A stretch of 64,000 nucleotides of DNA, taken from contig JALBYF010000016.1 in the NCBI GenBank assembly GCA_023212725.1, positions 124,001 through 188,000 on the forward strand, in the 5' to 3' direction. This DNA comes from Tranzscheliella williamsii (lineage: Eukaryota > Basidiomycota > Ustilaginomycetes > Ustilaginales > Ustilaginaceae). Of the stretch, positions 9,839 through 20,339 are shown piece after piece (position 1 is the first letter of the stretch; each line of letters starts with the position of its first letter). Under the pieces are notes generated by a model that was not told the DNA's origin, ran no database searches, and saw nothing but the letters and a program-made list of their open reading frames with translations. The translations under genes and the position numbers were made by a program.

Positions 9839-10777
9839 ATGGATTCCACGCAGCACCATGACCAGCCGTCCTATGATCCCTACGAGCAGGAGCAGCACAC
9901 CGACCCACTCGCATCTCCCCCAAGGGCCCAAGACTCTCACCATCACGACCCTCCTCAACAACAACACCATCATCATCCTTACCACCATCAGCATTCCAAC
10001 TTCAACACCCCGCTCCGCTCTTCCCATGCAGAGGCTCAGGCCGCGCTCGAAGCCGTCGCTGCCGCTGCCAGTGCCGGCAAGATTCAAATGACACCTCCTT
10101 CCTCCTCTGCCTCTGCCAGTAACGCCTTTCTTTCTACTCCCGTCACCGCTGCCACCGCGGCCGCCGCCGCCGCTGCTGCTGCTGCCGCCGCCGCTGCCGA
10201 TGACTCGCATGCCTCGTCTCCTGGCGCACCCTCCTCGCCTTTTGGCACCCATCTAGGTAGGAACAAGGCATGTCAAAGCTGTCGTGCCCGCAAATTGAAG
10301 TGCGATGGCCAAAAGCCCGTCTGTGGCCAATGTGCCAAAGGTTGGCAAATCAAGTTTAGAATGGCACAGAACAAGGCCAAGAACAAGAAAAAGGCCCAAG
10401 ACCCCGCTGTTCAGGCAGAGTTGGAGAATCTTCCCGAATACATGCCTCCATGTGTCTATCTTCCCGTCACCCAACGCTCCTCCAGCCGCTCCCTCTTTCC
10501 TTCTGGTTCCGCTCAGGATCAGGAAACCAGCCCCGCTCCCACCTCAGCGTCCACATCCACACCCGCTCTCAATCTGCCTCTAGCGGACGGTTCCCCCCTT
10601 CCCAGTGCCTCGGCAAGGAAGAGGAAGCGTGCCGACGTCTCTGATGAACAACAGGTCTTGCAACTGCAGCTCGAGGTGGATCAGCTCCGGCGTCAGCTTG
10701 CCCAGGTCACCGGCGTCGTCGACGGTCAGCCTGCTAATCTCGCGCATGCCTTTGCCAGTCACCATGCGCACGCGCAA

Positions 10778-10812
<35 letters not shown>

Positions 10813-13174
10813 AGCGCCAGGCCAAAGGCAGGCTCAGCAGCATGGAGCCGACCCGTCCGGAAGGCATCCGTCCAAAGATGAGCTCGCTATCGCCCATATG
10901 CTCGCCACCAGTATGCCATCCGGCGAAGGTCCCTCCGCCAGTCAAGGCTTACCCACTTCTGCTACCTCCTTCGACTATCAGCAGGCCGTGGCCGCGGTCG
11001 CTGCAAACAGCATGAATGGCAGCAACTTTGGAGTCCTCGATCCTGCCCTGAGCGACATGTCGTCTCCTTCCGCCCCCGCCTCCATGCCTGCTCCCGACTC
11101 CAATCACCTCTATCCGCAGCCAGACGATGTTAAGAACCGTGTGGGCACCGACGATACCTCTTACAAGCAGGCCAATGTGACCATCGTACGGGATCAGATG
11201 GACCAAGATGAACTCGCCTCGCCCCTGCTGGAGCTCATGGTCACCAGCTGGCCCAGTGACTTCCCTCCACCCAACCTCGTCGTCCAACTGGTCACTACCT
11301 ATTTCGAGAAAACGCCTACTCAGGCTCTCTTTCTTCATCCCGCCAAGTTCATGGAGAATCTCTCCCACGGTCCTCAGCATCCTCGCTTCCCTTGCCGAGG
11401 CTTGCTCCACGGCATCTTTGCCCATGCCTACCCTGTTCTCAACAGCGACAACCATTCTCCTGCGTCGATCGGCCCGGCACAGCGTTTTGCTTCCGACGCC
11501 AGAACGGCCGAGAGGCGCAAGAAGGATAATGCCGCCGCCGCTTTTCACGCCAAAAGGGCTCACGGTCTTCGCATTCAGACTCTTTCAGAAGGCCGCTTTG
11601 AAGAAGCTGCCCAGATTCAGGGCCTCCTCAGCACCTACTACTACATCAACGACAGATCCATCGACGCCTGGATGTCTTCGGGCGAGTTCAGCTCCATGAT
11701 CAAGGCAATGGAGCTTAACCGCTTACCCTCCATCCGAACCTATGGCGACGATGCTGGCGCTGAGGATGGCCAACGCGCTGGCCAAGCCAAGAAACCGAAG
11801 CCCGCTATTTATCGCGCCTCGGCCAAACAGCCGGCAGAGACGGCACTGGAACACGAAGAACGCATCCGTCTGTTCTGGAAGTGCTACTACAGCGACCGCG
11901 CTGCCTGTTCGTCTACCTACTGGGCGCCCAATATCGACGATCGCGACATCAAAACCGAGCTGCCCGGCGCCTTTGACGATTTCATTACCGCTTCACCTCA
12001 GCTCGTCTATCGGCCTAGACAGACGCTCGACTCGCCAGATCTGTTTACCGATAAACACTACGATCCGGGCGTGCTGCGCCTCAAAGCAGCCATCTTGCAT
12101 TCGCGCTGCGTCACGTACATGTCAAGGCTCTCACTCGAGGCTGGCATTGTCGATGTTCTCTCGACCGAGTTTCATAAGCTCGACGCCACGACGACGGCCA
12201 TGCTGCAGAGTGTGCCCGCCATGTGGCGCGACCTGTCCAGCTTCGATCCCAATCTGAGCCCTGTCTCTGGCTCGGAACCGCCTTACCTCGACGACGGTGT
12301 CAACTATCGACCGGCCAAGCAGATCAGTCTGATGACCAACCAGCTGGTCTTGGCGCATGCGCTCATGTACGGAAGCTTTATTGCGCTGCACGAGCCGGTC
12401 GCCCGCCATGTTCCCGACTCGGCGCGCAAAGCGTCGCGCGCTGCGCAGAGCATCATCAAAATCGTCAAGACGTTTGTCGCCGCGCGCGTCGATCTTATGC
12501 AAGCGGGTTCTTTTCTGACGCTGATGATTGTCCATGCTGCGCGTGCCATGGCACGGCAGTATCGCAAGCTGAAACGGGAAGCCGCGCAGGCGTATCTGAA
12601 GATGCTGCGGTCCCATCCGGAACGCGGCTCGGCGTCGCACCGGACCGGATCCTGGTCGACTTCGGCCGGATCGCCAACGTCGTCGCGGAACGACGCTGGT
12701 GGTAGCACTGGCGGGGGGAGCCATGCGTCTGTCGGCGTGACATGGGACACGTCGCCTCTGCTCGACGAGGAGCAGGAGACGGCGGAACTCGCGACGGCAG
12801 GGGTTGATGCGGGCCTGGAGGACGAGGTGGAGTCGATGCTGGAGCAGGATGCCTCGCTGCGCGCGCAGATCGATCCGGACCGGCAGCTGGCCTCGGTGCG
12901 CGACGACCTCGAGCTGCTCTTCTGGAGCCTGGTCAAGTACGGCGAGACCTATCCGCTCGGCGTCGGCCAGGCCCGCATCGTCGCACAGCTGCTGGGCAAG
13001 GATTACTCGGACGAGCTCGAGCAGCGCGGCCTCTTCTACAAGGGCGCCAGCGACGTCGACGCCGACGCTGGCACCGACGCGAGCTACCGCCTCAGCAGCC
13101 TCTACGCCGAGCACCCCCCTCTCTCCACGTACTACCCGGCCCGCGCCGCGGGCCACTCGCCGCCGCCGCGGTAG
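9839..13174 (+). CDS. Zn2Cys6 transcription factor with stretched zinc cluster
   Basis: 1111 residues from the ATG at 9839; the GTG six bases upstream is not a plausible start. A His/Gln-rich N-terminus and a poly-Ala run (about residues 103-120) precede the DNA-binding motif ACQSCRARKLKCDGQKPVCG. Its Cys residues are 145, 148, 155, 162 and 165. The sixth ligand is not 6-8 residues on; the next candidate is Cys205 (PPCVYL), after a Lys-rich insertion. A short leucine-rich coiled coil (LQLQLEVDQLRRQLAQV) and a (Gln-Ala)n repeat follow. The C-terminal half resembles the fungal-specific transcription factor domain (LVTTYFEKTPTQALFLHP; RIRLFWKCYYSDRA). The target genes are unknown. Convergent with TRM5, with 87 bp between stops. 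Confidence 0.88.
10147..10200 (+). repeat. GCN microsatellite encoding poly-alanine
   Basis: A run of GCC/GCT codons within the zinc-cluster regulator gives about 17 consecutive Ala residues. Length variation between strains would be expected. Confidence 0.85.
10772..10815 (+). repeat. CAGGCA hexanucleotide repeat encoding (Gln-Ala)n
   Basis: About seven near-perfect copies of a CAGGCA/CAAGCA unit sit in frame in the zinc-cluster regulator and encode an alternating Gln-Ala stretch. Confidence 0.9.
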
Positions 13175-13261
13175 CGCGGGTGCGCCTTTCCGCTCCTTGT
13201 ATCTTACGCTTCGGTCTGCGGGGGTGTTGTAATGTATGGCTGGTCTATTCGGTGTGCGAGG

Positions 13262-15244
13262 CTAGGGGTCGGCCCAGAGGACTTGCGGGGGGATGCGGAA
13301 GGAGAGGCAGTACATCTGCTTGTTGGGTGCGACGTCGCGGACGTAGTGGATGTGGAGGTCTGGGGAGTGTACTCCGTTGTCAGCGGCGAGCCAGAGGGAG
13401 TGGGCGGTGTTGGCGAGGGCGGGGGCGTCTGGGCAGTGTGCGAAGGCGGGGTAGGCGGGGTGGTTGGTGAGGAAGGGGGGGTGGTCGGGGCGGCGGAGGG
13501 CGGCGAGGGTTTGGGGGGGCGCGGGGAGGGGGCGGGAGCGGAGGCGGTGCGGGGAGGAGGCGAGGCCGAGCGCGGCGTTGGCGCGCGCGCAGATGTCGGC
13601 TGCGGGGGTGAACGGGTCCTTGCTGAAGCAGTGGACGTGGACGAGCGGGTATGCGTGTGCCGCGGCGGCGGACTCGACGGCAGCGCGGCCGACTGCGGCG
13701 CCAAGGCCGACGTAGGCGCCGCGAAACGCGTCCAGGAACTCGAGGGCGGACGCGGGCAGGTTCATGACAAAGTGGTCCACCAGCCGCCGCACCGCATGGC
13801 GCTGCTCGCTATCTTCCGCCAAATCCCCCACCGAAGTGACCACGGGGGGTTCGGCACCGACCAGCTTGGCGTGGTGGCGCGCGGCGTGGACGGCGCGGTC
13901 GCGCTTGGCACGCTGCTTGCCCGCAGCACGCACAGCCGCCCGCAGCCGCTCATCCTCCCGCTCGCCATCCGCCCCATCAAACCCCAACCGCCGCCCCGCA
14001 AACCCGCGCCGCCACGCCGCCACCATACTCGCGCGAATAAACTCGCGTCCGTCCATACAGTGCGCCACCAACCCCCCGTCCATCTCCCCCACGCCCGCCT
14101 CCGCGGTCCGGTCAGTCAAGAGCACCTTGTTGAGCGTAGCGTTCTGCACCAGGCTCTCGTAGGAACTCGGATTGAGGTCGTTGGCCAGCACCCACGCGCC
14201 GCGCTTGGCCGCGGGCACCGCAAAGGGCCCCACCCCGGCCATCACATCCGCCACGACCTGGTTCGGGCGGAAGAGACGGATGAGACGCATGTGCTCGGCG
14301 TGCAAGCGGCTGTTCCAGTAGACGCTCCGGAAGTCGAAGGTAAAGGTGCAGTCCGACTCGGAGACCTGGGCGATGTACTCGGGCTCGCCGGCGAGCAGCT
14401 CCATCTTGAAGAAGCGGAACTGGGTGTCGATGCTGTCCAGCTTGTTGACCACGGTGCGCAGCGCGGTGGGGTGCTTGGAGAGGATGACCTGGCCGATGAG
14501 GAAGCGGAACGGCAGGTAGACCTCGAGCAGGTTCAGATGGGCAATGTGGCCGACAATCGTAAAGCCGGTGGGGACGCCCTCGCTCTCCACGACGTCGCGC
14601 GGCAGCAGTGCCTCGAGCACCTGGTCGGAGGTGAGCTGATCGTAGCCGAGCTCGATGCTGTACTCGTCGAGCACCTCGAACGCATTTTCGTGCACGACGT
14701 CCGAGACGGCTTGCGGCAAGGGCTGAGTGCTGGGGACGTTGAGCACGACGACGCGCTGGGCAGGGTCGCCCGAGGGATGGGGCTGGACGTAGCGAACACC
14801 GACGGCGTTGAAGAAGTGCGGAAAGAGCGTTTCGTTCTTGGTCAGGAGGGGCAGCTGGCGGCCCGACAGTCCGATGGCGCGCAGACGGTGTGTGGTGGCG
14901 AAGAGGGCCTTGGCACGATCGAGCAGCTCGCTCGCCGAGGAGGAGCTGGCGAGCAGAGGATCGGTCGCGTCGATGCGCGGCACGGAAGCAGGCGGCGCAA
15001 ACACAAGCTTGTTGGCGCGCAGCGCCGTGCGCGTAGTGCTGCCCGACGGCTCCGGCGCCGAAGACACGGCGGAGGAGGACATGCTCGCTGTGGTCGAGCG
15101 CGCGGCGGAGCGATGTACCGCGGCAAGAGCGGCGGCAAGAGGACGCGCTGGTCGGGCGCCTGTTGCTGCTAGGGCGCGCTGAAGTGCCAGGCGTGGCTTT
15201 GGTTGAACGAGACGGCCGAGCAGACAGAATGCGCTCGTCAGCAT
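13262..15244 (-). CDS. TRM5: tRNA (guanine37-N1)-methyltransferase
   Basis: 660 residues from the ATG at 15244; a TTG 12 bases upstream is ignored. The fold matches TRM5, which makes m1G37 next to the anticodon and prevents frameshifting. Visible markers are the N-terminal segment (LLTKNETLFPHFFNAVG), the middle segment (YLPFRFLIGQVILSKHPTAL), and the SAM-binding Rossmann motif ADVMAGVGPFAVPAAKRG with the acidic end ANDLNPSSYE. The first 54 residues are rich in Arg, Ala and Leu with no acidic residues, like a mitochondrial presequence. A second in-frame ATG at 15082 (MSSSAVSS) could give a cytosolic/nuclear form. Yeast Trm5 is also found in mitochondria as well as the cytoplasm or nucleus. 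The last 300 bases of the coding strand are extremely C-rich. Confidence 0.93.
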   Translation of the reverse strand: MLTSAFCLLGRLVQPKPRLALQRALAATGARPARPLAAALAAVHRSAARSTTASMSSSAVSSAPEPSGSTTRTALRANKLVFAPPASVPRIDATDPLLASSSSASELLDRAKALFATTHRLRAIGLSGRQLPLLTKNETLFPHFFNAVGVRYVQPHPSGDPAQRVVVLNVPSTQPLPQAVSDVVHENAFEVLDEYSIELGYDQLTSDQVLEALLPRDVVESEGVPTGFTIVGHIAHLNLLEVYLPFRFLIGQVILSKHPTALRTVVNKLDSIDTQFRFFKMELLAGEPEYIAQVSESDCTFTFDFRSVYWNSRLHAEHMRLIRLFRPNQVVADVMAGVGPFAVPAAKRGAWVLANDLNPSSYESLVQNATLNKVLLTDRTAEAGVGEMDGGLVAHCMDGREFIRASMVAAWRRGFAGRRLGFDGADGEREDERLRAAVRAAGKQRAKRDRAVHAARHHAKLVGAEPPVVTSVGDLAEDSEQRHAVRRLVDHFVMNLPASALEFLDAFRGAYVGLGAAVGRAAVESAAAAHAYPLVHVHCFSKDPFTPAADICARANAALGLASSPHRLRSRPLPAPPQTLAALRRPDHPPFLTNHPAYPAFAHCPDAPALANTAHSLWLAADNGVHSPDLHIHYVRDVAPNKQMYCLSFRIPPQVLWADP

Positions 15245-15550
15245 GTAGCGCCGCAAGACAAGGCCGCAAGGTGGCGAGGTCAGAGACGGACGGGGATACA
15301 GTCGAGAAGAAGGCTGTCTGCACTCATCGACAGCTCCTTCTCAATGTCAAAATAGTAAGGATTTCCCACTTTTCTTTTCCCTTTTTTTCCACCGTTTATC
15401 GTGCCTTTTTCGTGACTTTTCTTTGTTTACTTGTTGCCTTTTCTGTGACTTTCATTGCTTTACTTCTTCCGATGTCCTCTTTTCTGATAAATGTCAAGAC
15501 TGGAGCCGACAGGGTGGTAGATAGAGCGTATTACTGCGTTGGCTTGTTGG

Positions 15551-16483
15551 CTAGGCACCATAGCCATCGTGAAGGGATTGCCAGTATTGCTGTTCGCGCT
15601 CCGGTGTCCAGAGGACGAGACGGTTGCTGAACATGTACCGGCTGAAGACGAGGTAGAGCCAGCGGAACCACTCGAGCTGGGTCTTGTGCTGAAGCATCGC
15701 TTGTACCGTGGTCCAGTACTGCTGTGGGCTGGAAAGCACATGGATTTCGGTGGCGGGGATGTAGGTGTGGTCGCTGTGCTTGGCGAGCAGCGGGGGGGAA
15801 GGCGGATGGCCGGAATAGGCAATGGTCTCCCACACGGCGAAGGGAATGGAGTTGTACTTTTCCCACACCTCCAACGAGGAAAGTAGATAGAGGGGCAGAC
15901 CCGTGCGCCTGGCCACCTGCAGCGAGCCGTTGTAGGCAGCCTTATGGTTGGCATGCCCCGAGACACCCTCGGGATCGAACGTGATGATGGCCTCGATCGG
16001 GGGCGAGATGGCGCGCATGTGCGACGAGATCAGCTGCGCTACGTCCTCGGGCTGCCACACGGTCGACATGCCGTCTTGCAGCCTGGGGTTGTCCAGGTAG
16101 CCGACCCTGCTGGCCGGAACGCCAAGGATAGAGTAGCTGGCATAGAGCTCCTGCGCCCTCTGCACGCCCAGCTCCGCTGCGTTTCCTGTGGACAAGCAGA
16201 GGCCATAAACCGTGGTGCCGAGGTCGGAGAGCGCTAAAACACTAGGACCAAAGAACATGGCCTCGTCGTCGGGATGCGCGGTGATCAACAGTGCCGATGT
16301 AGGCAGTACCCTTTGCGGGCTGCGCGCAGGCGATGCCGTGGTGGGCACTCCTGTGCCTTGGTACCGCAGCCCCGAAATCAGGTACTGCACTAGAACGGAG
16401 CCGAGCAGAAGCACCAGGAAGAACTGCGGACGCGGAATCGCCATCCGCAGCATCTGCAGCGGTGTGCGCATTGTGTCCGCCAT
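15551..16483 (-). CDS. GPI12: N-acetylglucosaminyl-phosphatidylinositol de-N-acetylase
   Basis: 310 residues, start ATG at 16483. An N-terminal membrane anchor (FFLVLLLGSVLVQYLISGL) is followed by the PIG-L domain. Its metal-binding motif is LLITAHPDDEAMFFGP, and the second signature is TFDPEGVSGHANHKAAY. The family performs the second step of GPI-anchor synthesis on the cytosolic face of the ER, removing acetate from GlcNAc-PI. Length and arrangement are normal for fungal Gpi12/PIG-L. It reads in the same direction as TRM5, with its stop about 300 bases from the TRM5 start. One likely client of GPI anchoring, the glycoprotein at 29242, lies in this same window. Confidence 0.93.
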   Translation of the reverse strand: MADTMRTPLQMLRMAIPRPQFFLVLLLGSVLVQYLISGLRYQGTGVPTTASPARSPQRVLPTSALLITAHPDDEAMFFGPSVLALSDLGTTVYGLCLSTGNAAELGVQRAQELYASYSILGVPASRVGYLDNPRLQDGMSTVWQPEDVAQLISSHMRAISPPIEAIITFDPEGVSGHANHKAAYNGSLQVARRTGLPLYLLSSLEVWEKYNSIPFAVWETIAYSGHPPSPPLLAKHSDHTYIPATEIHVLSSPQQYWTTVQAMLQHKTQLEWFRWLYLVFSRYMFSNRLVLWTPEREQQYWQSLHDGYGA

Positions 16484-18119
16484 GTTGAGAGAATGCAGAC
16501 CACCTGATCAAGCCGAGTCGATAGCAGCGAATGTAGCATCTGATGAGGGGCGCTCAACACTCGTACTTCTTCCAGCGGCTACCACCCATCGGCAACGATC
16601 TAACACGATCGCTCGGTTCGTGGAGACGACTCCCGATGCAGGCCCGATATCGATCTTGGATGGGCATCCTTTCACGCTATAGACGTGGCAGGCAGCCGCC
16701 CGATATCGGCAAGCGCCTTGCGAAGGATGTGCGGTGACTCAGCGCACCAGCTCGGCAAGCAGGCAAGGAGGCCGCTATCCATGCGATGCCTGGTCGCTTG
16801 CCTTGCCTTGCCTTCCTCCCAGCGTAGACGCTCGTTGTAAGTCCACCGTACGACTCGGATGCGATTGTGGCGAGAGAAAGGTTGCCTAATTTGGACATCT
16901 GCATGCTCATGCACGCACGGCCGAACTCTCGTCCTCCCACCACAGCACCTGTCATCATGGCGACGCTCTCTGCACGCTCACCGCCCTCGCCAGATCCTGT
17001 TGGTAACGCCTTGTCATGACGTGCCGTTCCGGTCATGTCGCACGCTCTCTGCTCGTCTCGCTGTGGAGGGCCGCCGGCACTGCGTACGCTTTTCGGCGTT
17101 GCATGCCTGCTGCAAAGGCAAGGCGGAGAGAAGGAAAGAAGCAAAGAGCCCGCTAAGTGCCCCGGCATCTGAGACACACTGTATGTTTCGCATGCATGTT
17201 CGGCTCGGCATTAATCCATTTCTTTGGCGGGAATGTTCGAGCTACATTTCCCCCCTTCGGTCGTACTGTAGCCATCCCCATCCCCCTGATTCTGTCCAAT
17301 GACGGTACGGCATCATCTGGGTTGTGGAGACCGTCGTCCCCATAACGCCGCCGAACAATATGCCCAACGGGCTTGTAACGGTAGCAGTCCCACCAAGCCT
17401 GCACGAGCGCATGTGTTAGCCGTGTCCTTATCGTTATTGGTCTGTGGCGGCGACTCGTTCGTTGATGCCGCCTCGGTCTGCACTTGCATAGAGCCCTATC
17501 AAGCCCCCTAAATGAACGCATATCCGCACGCTACTGCAGCTTCCTTTCATGCGGCTCAAACCAACCATCCTGCCCGAGCCAGTCGCAATACAAACTCATA
17601 GAAGATACCAACTATTTGGCACTCGCACTTGCGCCTGCACCTGCAGCACCTGCACTTGCCCTTTCATCGAGCCAGCTAACGCCACTTGCTCTTCGTCTTC
17701 TTGTCCTCCGCCTGGATCGGCCTTGCTGACAGCTCTGACTGTCAGAACGCGAGATCTCTTCCCTCCCCGCTATCCGCTCTGTCTCGATTCAAGGTAGATG
17801 AAACAGCCAAAGGCGGGCTGAGGCCACAAATCAACCTTCGCTCGCCCCACCTTGCGTCCCTCTGGTCCATGTCCCTTGCCTTCCTAGCTGCCACCATTGT
17901 CGCTTTCCCCGTCTCCCGTTTCATGCCTAACCCGAGCTCACGCTTGTTTCCACGCTGCCCTGGCCAATCTCTCTTTCCGTCCAGATCTGCCTGCTTCCTC
18001 TCTCGCCACTCGCTACCGTCGCGAACTGGGCCCCCTTCTCTCTGGCCGTCCTAGTCAAGGTTCGGTCGTAAGCCGTCTATAGTCTCGACGCCAGTACTTG
18101 GTTCTCGCGCAGCGACGGG
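16484..18119. other. Divergent intergenic region, GPI12 and Ser/Pro-rich gene
   Basis: About 1.6 kb between head-to-head genes. It contains CTTGC(CTTGC) repeats near 16795-16815, a CACTTGC/CACCTGC repeat at about 17620-17662 and pyrimidine-rich stretches near 17880-18060. The ORFs inside (up to about 166 codons) lack ATG starts in good position or any family signature. I see no RNA gene. Confidence 0.45.
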
Positions 18120-20168
18120 ATGGCAAGCGACCAGGGAACGGCATCTGGCTCCGCTCCGGCGACCCGGCCGCCGATACAAAAGGTAGATGGCGCCGAATGG
18201 GAGATGCAGCCCTCATCGCAGTCGCCGTCCGCCGAGATTGTAGTGGCACGCAAGGTCGAGCAGCGCAAGGCTGCCTTCAAGTCGCACTCCAAGTCCAACT
18301 CGATCGAGTATATCAAGCGTTCTTTCAGCCATGCCAGCGGCCTTTCTTCGCCTACGCTTCCGTCGGATACGCAGGCCGCCCCTGCCGGCACCAGCGAGGC
18401 AGCACATGGCTCTCCGAGGATGCTGCCTTCTCCCGTTCCGCCTCCACAGGGAGCCTTGCCTCCGACACCCGCCGCGTCTTCTCCCACGGCGTGCACCAAC
18501 GGACACTCCACTGCGTCGTCCGCGCCCTCAGCCAGCCCGCTCTCCGCTCGAGCGTCGCTGGCAGCCGAGGCCTCCGAGGCGTCCCAGGCTGCAGGTCAGG
18601 AAAAGAGCCTTCGGCGTGCCAGCCGGGCTGCCTTGCTGGCCGAGACGCACCGGACGCAGCTCGTCGACAAGGTCATCGCCGAGTTGTCGAGGTTCTCGCC
18701 ACCCGCGCCACCCGCGCCGCCTGTGCCGGCTGCGCGCATCAGCCTGAACGTATCGGCGCTCGCTGCCTCTGCCAAGCTCAGCACACAGGCGAAAGCGGCG
18801 GTGCTGGCTGCGGCGCCCACGTCGCCGCATGCGCCGCGCCGGTCTGAGTCGTCGGTTTCGGACTGGGAGACGTCGGCGTCGTCGCTGCGGACCGGGAGCC
18901 CGAGCCCGACGGGGCAGGGGGTGCCTGCGCTGAGTGAGTCGGCGACGCTGACGCCAACGACGCCGGCGAGCCTGACGCCGCAGGCCGAGCAGGTGGGCTT
19001 CGGCGACTCAGTCCACGGCGCCAAGGCGAAGCACGTTTCGCTGAGCCCGACGGCGGCACTGGAGAACCTCAAGTCGCTGGAAGGCGACTTTGACCCCAGC
19101 GCGCCGTCGTCGCGGCGCGCCAGCACCGATCCGGGCAGTGGGGGCCGGAGGACGGCGACTCCGAGGGCGACGGGGGAGGGGAAGCGGCCTAGCTCGTATC
19201 GCAAAAAGCCGGCACACGACGCGGCGGATGCGGAGGCGGTGACGGCGCTGACGACACTGGAAGCGATTGGGGCGCTTGCGGCACCGAGCGGCGCGGACGG
19301 CGTCAGCGACGGCCTGGAGGCGTCGGAGACCCGGGCGCTGCGGCTCGCGCTCCGCTTTACGCTCGACCGCGCCGACAAGCTGGCCGAGGCGTGCGTGCGC
19401 GCGCACGACAAGAGCGCACTGCTCGAGCGCGAGCTCGCCACCCTTCGCGCCAACGTCCTGGCCATGCTTGGCGGCAGCATCCTCGCCCCCCCCGCCGAGC
19501 CCCGGACCCCCGTCGTCAAGGTGCCCACCCCCGACACCCCACCCGCGCCCCCCGCTCCACCGAGCACCACCCAGGAACCACCAACACAGGACCGCACCGC
19601 TACCCCCCGCCCTCCCACCGGCGCCGTCAGCATCGCCAGCCTGCGCAAATCAGCCAACCCCACCCCCACTCCTACCACCACCCCCGCCCGCTCTACCGTG
19701 GATGACATCGAAGCCGCCGAGGAAGAGGAGGAGCTCGGGTTCGAGATGTACCCGCGCCGCCCCGTGCGCGAGGTCTCGATGACCGACTTCCTCAACGCGA
19801 GCCGTATGGAGCGCGACGAGATCGCAGAGCACGACGCGCGCCGCCTCGCCGAACTCCCCCCTCCGGCCCTCCGCGACCCTACCCGGCCGGGCTTCCTCGC
19901 CCGGCTCGACCGCCGCCTCACCGCCCGAAAACACCCGCCCGTCGCACTCTCCTCGAAGGCCAGCTTCGCCTCGCTCGCCTCCCGCGTCTCTCACCGCTCC
20001 GCTCCCCGCTCCCCGCCCCCCCTCGACCAGCACAGCATCATCCCCCCCAACACTCTCCCCCGCCCCCGCATCCGCCTCTCCACCTCCCACTCCACAACCC
20101 GCACCCGCGACAGCCTCCCCGCCTCCATCGACCGCCACTCGCTCCGCGACGCTGGCATCTTCTCCTAG
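18120..20168 (+). CDS. Ser/Pro-rich protein of unknown function with a short coiled coil
   Basis: 682 residues from the ATG at 18120. I do not recognise a family. The protein is mostly low-complexity Ser/Thr/Ala/Pro. Ordered-looking islands are [17 protein letters not shown] near the N-terminus; [20 protein letters not shown], a basic helix; a heptad-like helix at about residues 402-450 ([20 protein letters not shown], then [17 protein letters not shown]); and EFEMYP-like and [20 protein letters not shown] motifs near the C-terminus. These last are the most likely conserved interaction segments. The coding strand is G-rich around 18900-19200 and then C-rich to the stop: 40 C against 3 G in 20041-20100. 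Convergent with TRP2, with stops 171 bp apart. Confidence 0.75.
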   Translation: MASDQGTASGSAPATRPPIQKVDGAEWEMQPSSQSPSAEIVVARKVEQRKAAFKSHSKSNSIEYIKRSFSHASGLSSPTLPSDTQAAPAGTSEAAHGSPRMLPSPVPPPQGALPPTPAASSPTACTNGHSTASSAPSASPLSARASLAAEASEASQAAGQEKSLRRASRAALLAETHRTQLVDKVIAELSRFSPPAPPAPPVPAARISLNVSALAASAKLSTQAKAAVLAAAPTSPHAPRRSESSVSDWETSASSLRTGSPSPTGQGVPALSESATLTPTTPASLTPQAEQVGFGDSVHGAKAKHVSLSPTAALENLKSLEGDFDPSAPSSRRASTDPGSGGRRTATPRATGEGKRPSSYRKKPAHDAADAEAVTALTTLEAIGALAAPSGADGVSDGLEASETRALRLALRFTLDRADKLAEACVRAHDKSALLERELATLRANVLAMLGGSILAPPAEPRTPVVKVPTPDTPPAPPAPPSTTQEPPTQDRTATPRPPTGAVSIASLRKSANPTPTPTTTPARSTVDDIEAAEEEEELGFEMYPRRPVREVSMTDFLNASRMERDEIAEHDARRLAELPPPALRDPTRPGFLARLDRRLTARKHPPVALSSKASFASLASRVSHRSAPRSPPPLDQHSIIPPNTLPRPRIRLSTSHSTTRTRDSLPASIDRHSLRDAGIFS

Positions 20169-20339
20169 CCAACCCACTTACACACGGTGCATCCACACAC
20201 TCTTTTCCCTCTTTCGTCCCTCTCCCCCCGGCTTTTCTGTACGGTCTGCTTGTCATCACTCCTGCCGAGTCTGAATCTAAGCGTGGCGCTATTCGGGCGG
20301 TGTGGTGATGCGGTGGCAGGTTGGCAACGGGGGATGCAG

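Noticed and set aside
10342..10360. Possible intron inside the stretched zinc cluster
   Set aside because: The obvious GT..AG pair would be only 19 nt, below any fungal intron size, and the insertion is in frame.
16677..17302. ORFs of about 147 (+) and 166 (-) codons in the GPI12 upstream region
   Set aside because: Neither shows domains or biased codons; the minus one starts at GTG. They overlap each other and are likely chance.
20038..20339. Unspliced Pro/His-rich tail of TRP2
   Set aside because: A good intron (GTACGT..CGCAG) ends the protein after a normal-length C-terminus, so the tail is intron and 3' flank read-through.
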